Positions 12,207 to 24,000 of a stretch of DNA of 64,000 nucleotides are shown one piece after another. The stretch lies in the NCBI GenBank assembly GCA_010093605.1, contig MU004185.1:1385334-1449333 (forward strand). The letters run 5' to 3'. The DNA is from Lophium mytilinum. Taxonomy: Eukaryota; Ascomycota; Dothideomycetes; Mytilinidiales; Mytilinidiaceae. Every line of letters starts with the position of its first letter. The stretch's first letter is position 1. The position numbers and the translations under genes were made by a program. The notes beneath the pieces are model-generated. The model was not told the DNA's origin, did not search any database, and saw nothing but the letters and a program-made list of their open reading frames with translations.

Positions 12207-12786
12207 ATGACCCTAGACCACGCCCACAACACCTTCCCCATCTCCAAGTACAGCAAGCGCACCGCTACTCCCAAACGCCGCCTCAAAGTCGTACATTGAC
12301 GACATCATCGATGCCAGGCGCAACATAGATGGAAAACCTATCGCAACCAATCTTGCCAACGAACTCCGCGTACTGCTCATGTCGGCGGAGCCCAACGCTC
12401 CAAGGGCCTACCCAGGGATACCCCACGATCTGCAAGAGAGCCTCTCGAGTCTGGCAGAGACGATGGAGGAATGCTACGGAAAACATATCACAAATCGTAA
12501 TGTCAATCAATTGTACCAAAATATCTTACTAACGGTGTCCACAAGCATGCCGCAGAAGACAAATGTTGGAAACATCAACACAACTGCGGCCGCCGACCCG
12601 TACCTCCAAGCCAACCCAGCGATCAAAGGAGCCTTTCTCCAGTTCGTTAGTGACATGCGGGCGAACCACAGCGGGGACCCGGCAAAGTTTGTGGCCCCGA
12701 ACGGGAACCCAAACGCCACATTGTGCATCGTAGGCTCCTATTTCCCAGATCATGCGTTCCCCCTCCTCGCGCTCAAGACGATCTAG
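12207..12786 (+). pseudogene. Unidentified gene remnant with a frame change
   Basis: An ATG at 12207 opens a frame (MTLDHAHNTFPISKYSKRTA..) that stops near 12300. The neighbouring frame then stays open from about 12214 to a stop at 12786, with protein-like composition: SYIDDIIDARRNIDGKPIA, ETMEECYGKHITNRNVNQLY and FLQFVSDMRANHSGD. I do not recognise the family. The change of frame near 12290 could be a one-base indel or an unseen intron. The 3' end runs straight into YJU2-derived sequence (12760 onward, opposite strand), so the last residues are read from the other gene's antisense. It looks like a fragment inserted into, or recombined with, a degraded YJU2 copy. Confidence 0.35.
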
Positions 12787-13164
12787 GCGCTCCTCCTCTG
12801 TCTCCTCGGCGAGCTCAGCCTCACGCCACGGCTCAGACTTACGCTTTGCCCCACTCTCGCACTCGAAATCCCCGTGCTTAGGATCTGTGCAGAGAGTGAT
12901 CTGAGTAGAGCAGCCAGTACAGCGGATGTAGAGTTAGATTACATCAATGTTAAAGTATTTTTCCCTAGAAATTTCTTTTTAAGTATTAAATTTCTATCCT
13001 TTATAGATATATTCCCCGCAAGAGTTGCATTTTATAGAGAATAGGGCTATAATATAGGAGGTTAGTAGTTTCTTAGCTAACTTAGGACCAGAGTTAGTCT
13101 TTCTAATCATAGCTGGGTCGAAATCGGGAGGATAGTACTTCGAGATGACCTTTCGTTCGGCCAT
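12760..13164 (-). pseudogene. YJU2: RIP-damaged copy of splicing factor YJU2 (CWC16/CCDC94), 5' part
   Basis: Reading the minus strand from the ATG at 13164 gives [20 protein letters not shown], the hallmark start of YJU2/CWC16 spliceosome proteins (step-one catalytic activation, Prp19-associated). It is followed by [12 protein letters not shown], then LYIRCTGCSTQIT, then TDPKHGDFECESGAKR and EPWREAELAEETEEERLDRL. These are the paired CxxC zinc-ribbon motifs and the ESGA..EPW block of the family. Three in-frame stops interrupt it: KG*KFNT*KE and VI*LYIRC, at positions where the family has Arg or Lys. Two can be explained by CGA to TAA double transitions, and 12930-13080 is strikingly AT-rich, as expected from RIP. 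Similarity stops near 12760, where foreign sequence begins. RIP acts on duplicated DNA, so an intact YJU2 should exist elsewhere in the genome. Confidence 0.85.
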
Positions 13165-13920
13165 GGTGCCGTGTGATGAAGCGAGCTTGCGAAGGTAGTC
13201 GACTAGGAAAGGGTTTGTTGGGTGGTCGGGCTTTACGACCTTTGGTGGGGGTGTCGAAATGGACGTTACGAGCTTCTAGTGGTGGTATTGAGACACCGTG
13301 TAAGCTTGTGGTTTCGAGATGGAAATCTGGAGGTGCTGGCTACCTATTTCAGGAAAGTGCGAAATCACAGCCCCATTAGAGCGCCTTGTGTGTTATTAGT
13401 CTTCTTGGTAGCGATCTGGACCTAATACGGGGCCCCGTGGGGAACGGTAGGCTTGGCGACAGACCGCGGTCTGGTTTCCTCGTCCCACAAAAACAACCTC
13501 ATCATCTCAGCATCTACTCGCTGGTAGCTTCCTCACATGCGCCGTACGTTCGAGAGTGGACTGATTCCTGACCTCACTCACCCACTTCTTGAACTGTCAC
13601 GACCAATATCAAGCAGTTGCTCTAGGGGGTTGATGCTGCTACCGTGGAAGTATGAGCTTTCGTGCTGCAGGACGTGTATAGCTCAGTCCCTGGTAGCGGT
13701 AAGAGATTCTGGAGTAAACCATGGCTGGCCCAAGGTCTGGGGAATGAGGGGTCTTTAAGAGCTGTGTTTTCTTCATTCCTTTCGTTATCTCCACAACCAT
13801 TACCTCTCAAAATTAAAATTCCCATCCTAAGTCTTCTATCTCACAAAAAGCACAATTTTTATCATAACCAACTATCTATTTTCTAAGAAAACAAGTCTAC
13901 CCACAAAGCCACACCGCGCC
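13165..13920. other. Intergenic region
   Basis: Several short open frames on both strands with no recognisable content. The last 100 bases before 13921 are A-rich and likely 5' UTR or promoter of the downstream gene. Confidence 0.5.
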
Positions 13921-14550
13921 ATGCCTCCTCCCGCAGCACGCACACGCACACTCTCCCTCTCCCTCGCCCACGGAATCTCCCTTCAGACATCCGACCAGCC
14001 CGCCTCCCCGCCCCCCTCCAGCACAACTACTCCCACCACTCCGCGCGCCCCCCGCTGGTCCCACCGCTTCTCCTTCGGCCGCCTGACCGCAGAGATCGCG
14101 GCACTGCCCCTCGACCCTATCCCATATTATCCGAGCTCGGACGCTATTGCCATGCCCGCAAGCACAGCTCCGACCACAGCAACCCCACCCACGTTCGCCT
14201 CCATGGACTGGGCACTGCCTACTTACGACGAGCACTACTCGCCTACCGATAACACTAGGGTGCGGAGACGGGAGAGCGACTGGCCCACCCGCCGGGAGAT
14301 TGAGGCCGAGGCCGGGTTTGCGATTGTGTATCCGCATGAGGCGTCGCAGGGGTCGTCGGTGGAGTATCGCGAGGTGTCGGGGGAGGAGGGGGAGAGTGAT
14401 GATGAGGCGGTGCAGGTTGGGACGGTGCAGGATGTGGGGCGGAAGAGGCGGGGGAGTAGTGTGGTGCAGGGGCTGAGGAAGGGGTTGGGATGGGTGAGGA
14501 GGTTGAGTTCGGGGACTGGGCGGAAGGGGAGTGTTGATGCGGTGGAGTGA
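13921..14550 (+). CDS. Unknown Ser/Pro/Thr-rich protein
   Basis: A single exon of 209 aa starting at the first ATG. I do not recognise a domain. The first 60 residues are Ser/Pro/Thr-rich (DQPASPPPSSTTTPTTPRAP), followed by WSHRFSFGRLTAEIAALPLDPIPYY, a DWALPTYDEHYSP motif, a RRESDWPTRREIEAEAGFAIVY segment, an acidic patch (EEGESDDEA) and a basic tail with RRGSSV and RRLSSG, which look like phosphorylation sites for basophilic kinases. No signal peptide or membrane helix. The coding strand is C-rich in the first half and G-rich in the second, an unusual skew switch within one small gene. It is probably a real, disordered, lineage-restricted protein, but antisense open frames over the same interval mean this is not certain. 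Confidence 0.6.
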   Translation: MPPPAARTRTLSLSLAHGISLQTSDQPASPPPSSTTTPTTPRAPRWSHRFSFGRLTAEIAALPLDPIPYYPSSDAIAMPASTAPTTATPPTFASMDWALPTYDEHYSPTDNTRVRRRESDWPTRREIEAEAGFAIVYPHEASQGSSVEYREVSGEEGESDDEAVQVGTVQDVGRKRRGSSVVQGLRKGLGWVRRLSSGTGRKGSVDAVE

Positions 14551-14838
14551 GGGTTGGGGTTGGCGTGGAGAGCGAGGGATACCACTCGCGACGTCGTTCG
14601 CTTGAGTCGGCTTTGTACAGCTGTTGGCTCACCTACCTACGGTCTTTAATTTTTAAAAGGTTGCTTCAGCTTCGGTTGTGTAGTCTCATCCCAAACGAAC
14701 ACCAAGACGGATCTGGTTGATTGATGGCAAAGTTGAATGTTTTGCTAAACTAGACATATGACGGCATTGAACCCCCCGTGACACTGTGGCAATACTTTAC
14801 AAGTCCTTCGACTACCAGTGCTTATCCTTTCCATTACT

Positions 14839-15678
14839 TTACTCAGTCTTCGGTTGCTTGTACATGCCCTTGAAGTCCCAGTTGTTCAGGTAGCCACAGC
14901 CAGCCTACAAAAGTGTGAGTACTCTGAAGAAAACCTTTCAATCACTTGATTAGACTTACACTGAGGTAGGTGGCGAATCCCAGCCATCCCAGATAGGGCG
15001 CGAGCAGCCAGCCGCACACAGGGTCGACCTGGCCCCAGATGTAGGCCAGATAGCCCGTGACACCAGTAAGCGCAACGATGTCGACGGTGGCTTCAATGGG
15101 GCGGCGGAGGCCGAAGAAGAGAGGCATCCATAGCAGATTCAGGCCGAGTTGGATCGTGTAGAGAGTGGCTCCTTGCTGGGGCGTATTAGCATTTGTTGGA
15201 TCTCGAGCATGAACAAAAAGCAAGCAATCAAACGAAGGAGCTGTCGCTCTCCTATGTTGGGACGAAGGATAGGAGTTTGACCTCGACGCGTGACCTTAAG
15301 CAAAGCTAAATGAATAAAAGGAAACAAACTACGAACCTTGGCGAGGATCGTCTTGTTTAGGTCAAGCGATGTGATGCCAGCGTTCCACGCGCGGTAGGCT
15401 GTGTAGCCCATGGTGGCATACAGCGCCGTCCATACTGGGCCAAACACCTGAGGTGGAGGGTCGAATGGCGGCTGTTTCAAGGCAAGGTGCTCATGATGCT
15501 TCTTGTCCGCTGCATCACCGTTCATCAGTCACTGGCCAACCTTGAGGCAGAAGAGCGAGAACATACGGCGGGTCGAAAAGCCAATTCCAGTCCCTAGAAC
15601 GACTGGCAGCAAGATTGACGAAGCCGGGTGCTCGAAGATGGAGGCCGGCAGCGTCAGGGACGGCACGTAGGATGTCAT
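14839..15678 (-). CDS. TspO/MBR family membrane protein
   Basis: Four exons, 15567-15678, 15337-15509, 14960-15175 and 14839-14904, give 188 aa; the introns are 57, 161 and 55 nt with GTATGT, GTTCGT and GTAAGT donors. The family (translocator protein, peripheral benzodiazepine receptor) has five transmembrane helices and binds porphyrins and sterols, in outer mitochondrial membrane, ER or plasma membrane. Diagnostic pieces are [51 protein letters not shown] (the second Pro/Trp block) and [21 protein letters not shown]. The last exon adds a short tail [18 protein letters not shown]. Each block sits in a different exon and all phases agree, which supports the model. The role in fungi is poorly defined; stress-related haem or tetrapyrrole handling is the usual suggestion. 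Divergent from ARS2. Confidence 0.9.
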
Positions 15679-16581
15679 GATGCAAACGCGCAGTGGTTGT
15701 TCTTAGACGCTATTCGGGTACCTGCGCAAGACAGATGGTATAGCTCCCAGTAGTGTCTTGAGCTATGATTGTAAAAGGGTGAATGAATCAGCAGTGAGAC
15801 GGTGTTGCAGCAGACATGGACTCTTTTATGTCTCGCACTTTGTCTTGTCTCCTCATCGCCTGGTGGTCCGACCTGCGGTGACGCGCTCGCTCGCCAAAGT
15901 CACGGGAACGGGATCGGCTAAAGCTAGCGCCAAGCTCCGCAGCCAAGCCGGGCCGAGCGAGGCTGCCGCGCAACAGCCTCATTAGCTCCAGCTCGTCCAG
16001 CCGCCCTCCAAACCTCAACACCAACCTGGACCTCTCGTCAGGCCAGGCCAACCGCACCTTCGTGAGTGCAGACAATACTTGTTAGGCCTCCTCTACCTTA
16101 TTGTTCGTCTCCCTCCCCGTACAAACCCTACCTTAAGCTGCCCTTGCCCTTGTTCGCGGATTCATGCCGCCCCCTCCCAGCTTCTTCTCTTGCCCATCAT
16201 CTCTTGCGGACGCTTATGTCGCTGCGAATGCCGCCGCTTCGCTAGCCGACGTCCTCTTGTTATCACTTAATTAGCCCCGCCCGCTTGTCCCTCGTCACGT
16301 CTCTTCCCCGTTATCATGACGACCGATTCTAACGCGCCATATGGCAAACAGCTTCTCCCGGACGATTGTCGCCATCGCCGTCGCCCTGCCGCCTCCTGCC
16401 TGCCGTCGCAATCGCCTGCCGCCCGTGCGCCGAGACAGCTATAATTGCTTGTCTAGCTGGGGCGACTCTCGTGCTAATCACCAATCCGACACAGGCTCAG
16501 CAGCTACCTCCATCGATACTACGATTCTTCCTCGGCACATGTTAAAGAGTCCTGCCTCTCGTTGAGCAGCGAAAGCCCATC
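15679..16581. promoter_or_regulatory. Divergent promoter region TSPO-like/ARS2
   Basis: About 900 bp between two divergent starts. From about 16080 to 16560 the plus strand is pyrimidine-rich (CCTC, CCCTTGCC runs), which is common in fungal housekeeping promoters and 5' UTRs and fits a leader for ARS2. Short open frames here lack any recognisable content. Confidence 0.45.
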
Positions 16582-19492
16582 ATGGATTCATACCCGTATG
16601 TTTGTCTTATAAACTCTATGCCAAACCATCTTGCTGATCCAAACCATCTTTAGCAACCGTGAGACCGGTGTCGACTCGTACCGCCGCCGTTCGCCTGGTA
16701 AGCAACCACCTTCTCGATAGTCGTTATCATCTTCACCTACACGTCGTCCTACTTCTCGTCATCCACGAACGTAACACTCTCTACTTTACACCTGATCGTA
16801 CAAACCTCATTCTACCCTTTTCCCATCATTCTAAAGTCAAGCCTTCCCCTCCTTATCAGACTCATACTTACTCTGTCGTTTTCAGCAGGCACCGATCGCC
16901 GACCGCGCGGCAGCCGTGGACGTTCTAGATCTCCGCAAGCCATTGACCGATACCAGCCGTCTCGGGATCGGGATGATTACTACCCTGGAGGTGGTCGCGA
17001 CGAGCGCGAACATCCTCGTCGGCGCCGATCGTCGGGTCACGCCGTCCCACCAACGATAGATAGATACGTCCCCGGCCAGGAGTCGCCGTTCACGCCCACC
17101 ATGACGACGAATCCCGTCCCGAACCCGATGACACTCGAGTTCCAAGTTGGCTTCAATTACTTCGCGGAGTGGTGGCGTATGGAACAAGTCATGAAGGAGG
17201 AAAAAGAGCGCGCGAAGAATGGCGGCAGAAAACCGGTGCTGAAGGGTGAGAAAGAGGCTCGGGAGGAGCGAGGAAAAGAGAGGGAGCAAATCCAAATCGC
17301 ATACGACGAGTACAAGGAGCAACTCCAAATTCAAATGGCCCGTACCTTCGTTCGACTCCACAAGAATGAGGAGTGGTTCAAGGAGCGCTATGACCCTGAA
17401 TGCAAGGCTAAATTCCGCGCAAAGCTTGCAGAATTCCGTCAAGCTGCATACGCGCAATGGGAAGCGGATTTGGACTTGGGCGTGTTCGACGACTTTACCC
17501 TCGAGGGAATCTATAAGAACGAGAGCAACGGCGCCGGTGGTGTTGTGGAGAAAGAGGAGGGTGAGACCACTGCGGCTAATGAGGTGCTTGGCGTGGGAGA
17601 CCTCCTGCCCTCAAGAGGCGGCGATCTTCGCGACGAAAATGCCCTCAACCAGCCAACGCTACTCATTAAGACCATATCTCCGTCGGTTAGTCGGGACAAA
17701 ATGGAGGACTTCTGCAAAGAGCACCTCGGAGAGGAAGCCGGTGGATTCAAGTGGCTAAGTTTGAGCGACCCAAATCCCCTCAAGAAATGTCACCGAATTG
17801 GCTGGGTAATCTTGAATCCTGCTGAGGATGAGCCAATGGAAGAGGACCGGGGCGATGGCCGCGACCCGGAAGAACTCGAAGACGCTGCGATCAAGCTTGA
17901 GTCAGAGTCTTCCGCTCCCGTGGGCCCTGCTAGCAAAGCGCTCGCGGAAATCAATGGCAAGACCATCATGGATGAAGAGCGTGGAAACTTTACCTGCCAT
18001 GTGGGAATTCACGAACCGCCCCAGGTTCCGCGCAAGAAGGCTCTATGGGATCTCTTCTCTGCCCCGGAGAGGATAGAGCGAGATCTGCAGCTAGCCGAGC
18101 GATTGGTCGCGAAGATGGATGACGAACTTGGACCCGACTACGATGGTGTCCACAAGATTGAGCACCGTGTGGATGAGCTTCGTAACAAGGGCTGGCTACA
18201 ACCTCCTGTCAATGCTCCAGCCAGTGTCAAGAAGGCGAAGGTGGACGAAGAGCTGGAGGAAGGAGAAGACGCCACTATGGACGACGAGGAGGAAGAAGGA
18301 GCCTTTGAGGACGAGGTCGATGACGAGGAGCTGCTTGCCAAGAAGAAGAAGCTTGATCTTCTGATTGAGTACCTTCGTCGAGTGTTCAACTTCTGCTTCT
18401 TTTGCGTCTTCGAGAGTGACTCTGTTCACGAGCTTACTCGCAAATGTCCCGGAGGTCATCTTCGTCGACCGCGGTCCAGCCTGACTACTGCCGCGAAAGC
18501 AACTGCCAAAGCTACAGCAGAGGGTGCCCCGTTTCCGTACAAGAAGCAAGAGTCAACCGGAGACGCGGAAATGGCGTTGTCGCCAGTGGAACAGAAAAAG
18601 ACGCCGCAGCTTGGTGTCAAAACTCAGCAGCAACTCCAGCGCGCTTACAACTGGGTCAAGACTTACGAAGACAAGTTGCTCCAAATTCTCGAGCCGGATA
18701 GCGTGGATATCAAGAAGCTGGGTGGTAAGCCACTCGAGGAGGCTGTCGAGGACGAACTCACGAAGCACGTGAGGCAAGAAGACGAGTCCAAATGGCGCTG
18801 CAAGGTTCCAGAATGTACCAAGCTGTTCAAAGGCAGGGTTTTCTGGCGAAAGCACGTCGAAAAGCGCCACCCCGAATGGTTCGAAAAGATGCAGCAAGAT
18901 GTAAGCATAGAGAGGCCGTTTTTCTTAGGATCTAATATGCTCAGAAATACTAATTGAGGTACGATAGGTGAACCTAGTGAATGTCTACGTCTTGGACCCT
19001 GCGCACATTGCACCTTCTCGGAGCGATGCTAACAGCAATGGTCATTTCCCAATGAACAACCATATCACTGCCGGCACACCACGTGGCTTCAACCTCTCTG
19101 CCATGCCCTTCATCCCCGGTGGTGTCGGCAACGGTTTCCCAGGTCCGATGGGTATACAAGCATTCATGAACCCCGGAGGCATGAACATGGGCAACTGGAA
19201 CGGGATGGGGGATGACGATCGACACCAGTCTGGACCTCGACGAAACGGAGGCAATAGGTTCAACAATCGGGCGCCGGGCCCTTACGATCGACAGCAGCGA
19301 GACGGACGTAATCAGCGCTGGAACTCTGGTCGTTTGACGCCTCCGCGAGGGGGCGGTCGTCCTGGCACCGGCCGGAACCTGGAAGGTGGTCCTGGTACGT
19401 TCCAATCCCGCGATGTCATCCCAGAGCGAAAGCTTCGCAGCTATGAGGACCTAGATGCTGTTGGCGGCAGCAACGCCGAGCTCAACTACTAG
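16582..19492 (+). CDS. ARS2: SERRATE/ARS2 zinc-finger RNA-processing factor
   Basis: Four exons, 16582-16595, 16654-16697, 16886-18900 and 18968-19492, give 865 aa. ARS2/SERRATE bridges the nuclear cap-binding complex to RNA decay and processing machineries; the fission yeast orthologue is Pir2. Features in order: a short Arg/Ser/Asp-rich start (SYRRRSPGTDRRPRGSRGRSRSP), the ARS2 N-terminal helical domain (MTLEFQVGFNYFAEWWRMEQV, then ERYDPECKAKFRAKLAEFR), the RRM-like middle (LLIKTISPSVSRDKMEDFC), an acidic linker, LDLLIEYLRRVFNFCFFCV, then the C2H2 finger C-x4-C..H-x4-H in WRCKVPECTKLFKGRVFWRKHVEKRH, and a Gly/Asn/Arg-rich C-terminus. Exons 1 and 2 are only 14 and 44 nt. Exon 3 has a tandem CAGCAG acceptor, so an Ala residue may be alternatively included. 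A long open frame alone would give a protein lacking its N-terminus and C-terminus. Confidence 0.92.
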
Positions 19493-21072
19493 GTCTGTGC
19501 ACACAGGCTTGACAACGTCTGGCTGTCTTCGATGCACTTTCAAAATCGAGGGTTTGTGTGATGCTGTCCTTTCCTGGCGCGTGGGTCATGTCGTCTTAGG
19601 TTGCATATGACGAGGATTGGAGTGGGCAGGCAGCCTCATATCTGGCTTGCACTTGTAAGAGTATTTGGGGGTTGGGTTCATCCGATTTTGCGCTTCGGAA
19701 TGCTGAGAGGCCATTGTGCTTGGGGCTTTCGTAGCTTTCTTCCCTTTCTGGGGCTCCGTTTGCGGACGAGCTCGGGCTGCCAGTTAAAAAAGGGAATTGA
19801 TGCAATTGACCTATTTTCTTCCTTTGGTGATTTGTTTTACTAATCATGAACATTGGGCCTATTCGCGCAGCCGTGTTGTTCAGCACCGTTTGAGGGCCTC
19901 TGATACACTGTGGAAAACTGCAAAGCTATGGTTTTGGCAAGTGTAATAGCTCTTAGGGCCACCCCAGACGGTGTTAGACTGCGGGGTGTATGTCTCAATA
20001 TGCTCCGTTTCACTGACAATAAGATTCCATAATCTACGCTATGCATACAGGTTTATCACTGTTTGGCCCCAATGTTGCTCACTCAACACCACCGTGGGGG
20101 GTAGCCTGGATGTTTAGTAGCTAATAAGGCAAGAGGCAGTCCAATCTACATTGCTTGAAATTCAACATCGCGCTCAGATCTTCGAGATGCTGTGGAGTAC
20201 TCCAAGCGGTGGCGAGTCAGTGGACCAGACTTATGGGCTGTCACTGTATAGTACCCTTTCTTGCCACTGGCAGAGGTGCCTCAACGGCTGCTCAAGAATA
20301 CTAAAAATATACAGAGGTAAGAGAGCTCCGTTTTGAACAACGAGCAAACTTGCCGGGTCCCCTCAAACAGCAGTGATGGAGGAGTCGCGTACGGAGTAGG
20401 ACTAGGAGCTCCATGGTGGGGTGTAGGCTAAGCTTTGCTGCGGGGCTGGCTTCCAAGATTCCACTTCGCATCACTTCCCAGTTTAGAGACGCCGTTGCGG
20501 CGGCCGGTGAGCGTTCAGAGACCCTTGCCCGGCCGTGTTGCCGTGAGCATTACATTGGATGTTCAGGGCGCTTTCTGCTTCGGTGCTGGACGCGCTTTGT
20601 CACATTATTGAGCCCCTCAGCCCTAGAGCCGCTGTGCCGCCCAAGTGTGAAGCCGCCCTCTAGCTGCGCCATTCCCCGGTGACGGAGACGACCTTGGCAC
20701 AAGACAAGCTAACGGCCTTCTCCAAGAAAGTTGACCATCTGCCCCGGTGCACATGGCCCCGAAGGCCCCTCTACCGACCCTCCACACCACCAAAAGCTGA
20801 CGGCTGCAGCTTCCCTCTTACTTGATCCCGGCCGCATCACTAGCTAGGCCTTTGTGCGGCTGACTTGACCTTCTGCCGCTTCGGGCTTGTCCCACCATTC
20901 GCACTGCTTCCTGGCCCATTTCACTACCCTCTCTTGGCTGCCCAGCGAGAAAGACAACCATCTTCTTGGCCGCCACTCGTCATTGACACGCGTCGATACT
21001 TCAAGCCTTCCCTAGACCCTATACTCCGATATCTTCCTCCCGACCATCCTACATCGCACTCCGAGGCACAGC
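19493..21072. other. Intergenic ARS2/PX-domain gene
   Basis: About 1.6 kb. It contains the 3' UTR of ARS2 and the promoter of the next gene, which has a pyrimidine-rich proximal part (20860-21060). Small open frames are present but none has recognisable content. Confidence 0.5.
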
Positions 21073-24000
21073 ATGGTGGCCCACGACAACACCTCTCCGC
21101 AACGTCAAGCTCCGGCCCTCAAGTTAAACGGTGCAGTCGAACCAACAACCATGGACACCGTCCCGCCCCTTCAGAGCTTCGGCGAGCCAGACTCGAAGCT
21201 CAAGAGGCCGGTACCAGCCAGAGCGGGCACCTCGAATTTCTCGAAACTATCTACAAACACTGTGCCGCCGGAGGGATCCATTCTTACCGGGAAGCAGGAG
21301 CATTGTGAGTAGCTGCAACCGACTTCCTTGGAAGTAAATAGTAACAGCTTCCGCAGATCTAAAGCGACAGTTACTTTCCAAACAAACAAACTACGAGATA
21401 GCAGAGCTCAACTCACCCACTGCGCTCCAGCGATTTGGCGCCCCGTTCCGCTCAGACGCCGGAGAAGTTCCCCCAGAAGACTCCGAACTGCCCATCCTCC
21501 GCTACATATTCGTACACCATGTTCGGAACTTTCCGTTCCTCGACAAGGCCAAGGAGAAGGAGTTTTGGCAGGACAAACTACAAATTGTAGGTTTTGCGAC
21601 TGGGCAAAGTCCAAAAATAGGTGCTAACGGAGCTATTGCAATCTTGTAGTTCCTAGAATCATTTGCGAACAAGCACATCTCATCCTCGGAAGATCGCTTA
21701 GAAGAGACAAAGCGGAGGAAACTGGCCGGGAAAGCCGAGAAGTTGGTGGAACTGATGATGGTGTCCGGCATACCTACAGCCTCAGGATACGAAGAGCGCA
21801 TCCGTTTCTCGGAGCTTGAGGTTGTCGAGCGAGGGGCCAGTGAGAATGGCCTTGTTGTCAACGTTCCCAGCGGCCACGACATAAACGGCTGGGACGTCAA
21901 CGTAGCAGGAGTGCGAACCATGTCTGTCAAAAAGCACCTTCGATACCATACACATGCGGTAGGTAACAAGAGATTCACCAATTCATTGGTCGAAAAAAGG
22001 TTGAAAGTCGCTAAAACAACAATAGGAATTTCTCCTCCGAGTCAAAAAGGCTGGACAACCGGAGATCTACGTTGGTCGCCGTTACGCCGATTTCGTACAA
22101 GTCCACAAACGAATACGACTGGAGCTACCCGGAAAAGTCTTGGCTCCCCTTCCAAGGAAAAACAAGAAGAACTCGTTGCTGCGATCAGACGCAGATGATG
22201 ATGCGGATTCGATTTCTTCGGGATCAACGCAAGAAGCCCCAGAGCCTTATGACACTGGAAATAGCGGCGGTGGCTTACGAAGCTACTTATTTAGTAACCA
22301 CCGTCGAAACGCATCCACTTCTTCTCTGAGAAGTGATAAATCCCCCCTGAGAAGTGGTAAATCCCCACGAGCATCCGTTGATAATGTTGCTTTCAAGGAG
22401 CCCCGAGTTCTATATAGAGAAGAGCAACGAGTCTCTCTCCGCGCTTTCCTGCGCACGTTTCTGCAGAACGAAATTATCTCTCAGTCAAGCGCAATGCTAC
22501 AGTTCTTGACCGGAAACCCGATCGAGTTGAACGAGGAAGAAATGGAAGATATCGACAGGCGGAAGGAGATGGATGAAAAGCGCATGGAAGAACAGAGGCA
22601 GTTCTACGAGATTGCTAGAAGGCGAGCAGCGGAGCTAGACGTACATATGGAGAAGTTTCGGCGAGACATTGTTGAGCGCAGTGAGTGCGCTGGTTCTCGA
22701 ATCAATTGAGCATATACTAACCTAGAACAGATGGCCTGTCACACTTGTTCCGGGAAATCCGCGAGAAGACCACGATAGCACAGCTTAAACCTGAATATCA
22801 GAAGTTTGCCGAATGGCTTCGGATAGAGTAAGTCTTCCAAATCACAGCATAAACCAATACTAACAGGATTCAAGAGTCGCTGCCACTCTATATCATCTCT
22901 TTCTTGCCGAGGATAACTCTCCAGAACTCTTTGCTCAAGCGAAGAGAATTCACTCTCTCGTACCATATACCCTTTTGAAAAACGTCATTCGAATAGCCAA
23001 CCCAGCGGCCGTCATGAATGGAGTTCTAGATCTGTTCCTGGCTCAACCCTTGGGCGCTCGTTCCCTTATGCAGCGCATGTTTGGAATGGCAATCAACGAT
23101 GGAGTAAAATCAGTTCAGAAGTCTATCGATACCCTAGCCTCAACTAAGATCCAGGACCCTGTGCTAGTTGAGAAAATCAAAGCTTTCACCCAAGCGAGCG
23201 AGGACATTAAAGAAGCGATCAGGCTTGAGGCGCAAGAGGAAGGCGTCGATGTTGTTGTCACGATTCTCCGGTCCGAGCACATCTCGCCAGAGCTCACATC
23301 GGAGCAAATAACTAAAGTTTTCAACGCTTACGTCGCGTGGAATAGCGCCGTAGAAAACACTCGCAGCCGTTCGATGAGCCGAAAGTCGAGTAGCTTTAGT
23401 GCACTTAGCACAGTCAGCAACAGCACGGACAAGTTTGTTGATGAGGAGATGCGAAGTGGCGCGGAGCTGTTTGCACATTTGAAACAGCTTCTCAAGCTGT
23501 GTATGAGGCAGCGCGATAAGTTGATGATGATGCAGATTATCGAAGAGGTCAGATACCCCTTTTCGCAACCACGATGGTTTTGTTTACTGATGCCAAACAG
23601 CCGACAACCCTACACCTATTCCGCGACCTATTTTCGATCTTCTACGAACCTCTAGTGCGCGTCTACAAATCTGCGAACGTCTACAACAGCATCACAGACT
23701 TCGCCATGTTCGTCGACGACACCATCAAAACCATCGAGGCCGCCCAGCGACAAGACGTCTCCGCCGACCCCAATCAAACCGTCCAGTCGTTCATCGACCT
23801 TTGCGCGCGGCACGAGGATGACTTCTACAAATTTGTGCACGAGGTCCACATCCACGACAACGGGCTCTTTGACCAGCTCATGGGCTGGTTGGAGGGCATC
23901 CTCGAGTTCCTCCGCAAAGGACCCAGGGGCGGTGGAAAGCTAGACATGAATGCGCTATTCCAGGGCGCCATGGACTCCGGCCTCATCGACAAACGCGTAG

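Noticed and set aside
12529-12753. Minus-strand open frame continuing the YJU2 remnant
   Set aside because: It runs on from the YJU2 frame but is the antisense of the plus-strand frame at 12379-12786; the family resemblance ends at about 12760.
20865-21308. 147-codon open frame overlapping the start of the PX-domain gene
   Set aside because: It overlaps the first PX exon in another frame and has no recognisable content.
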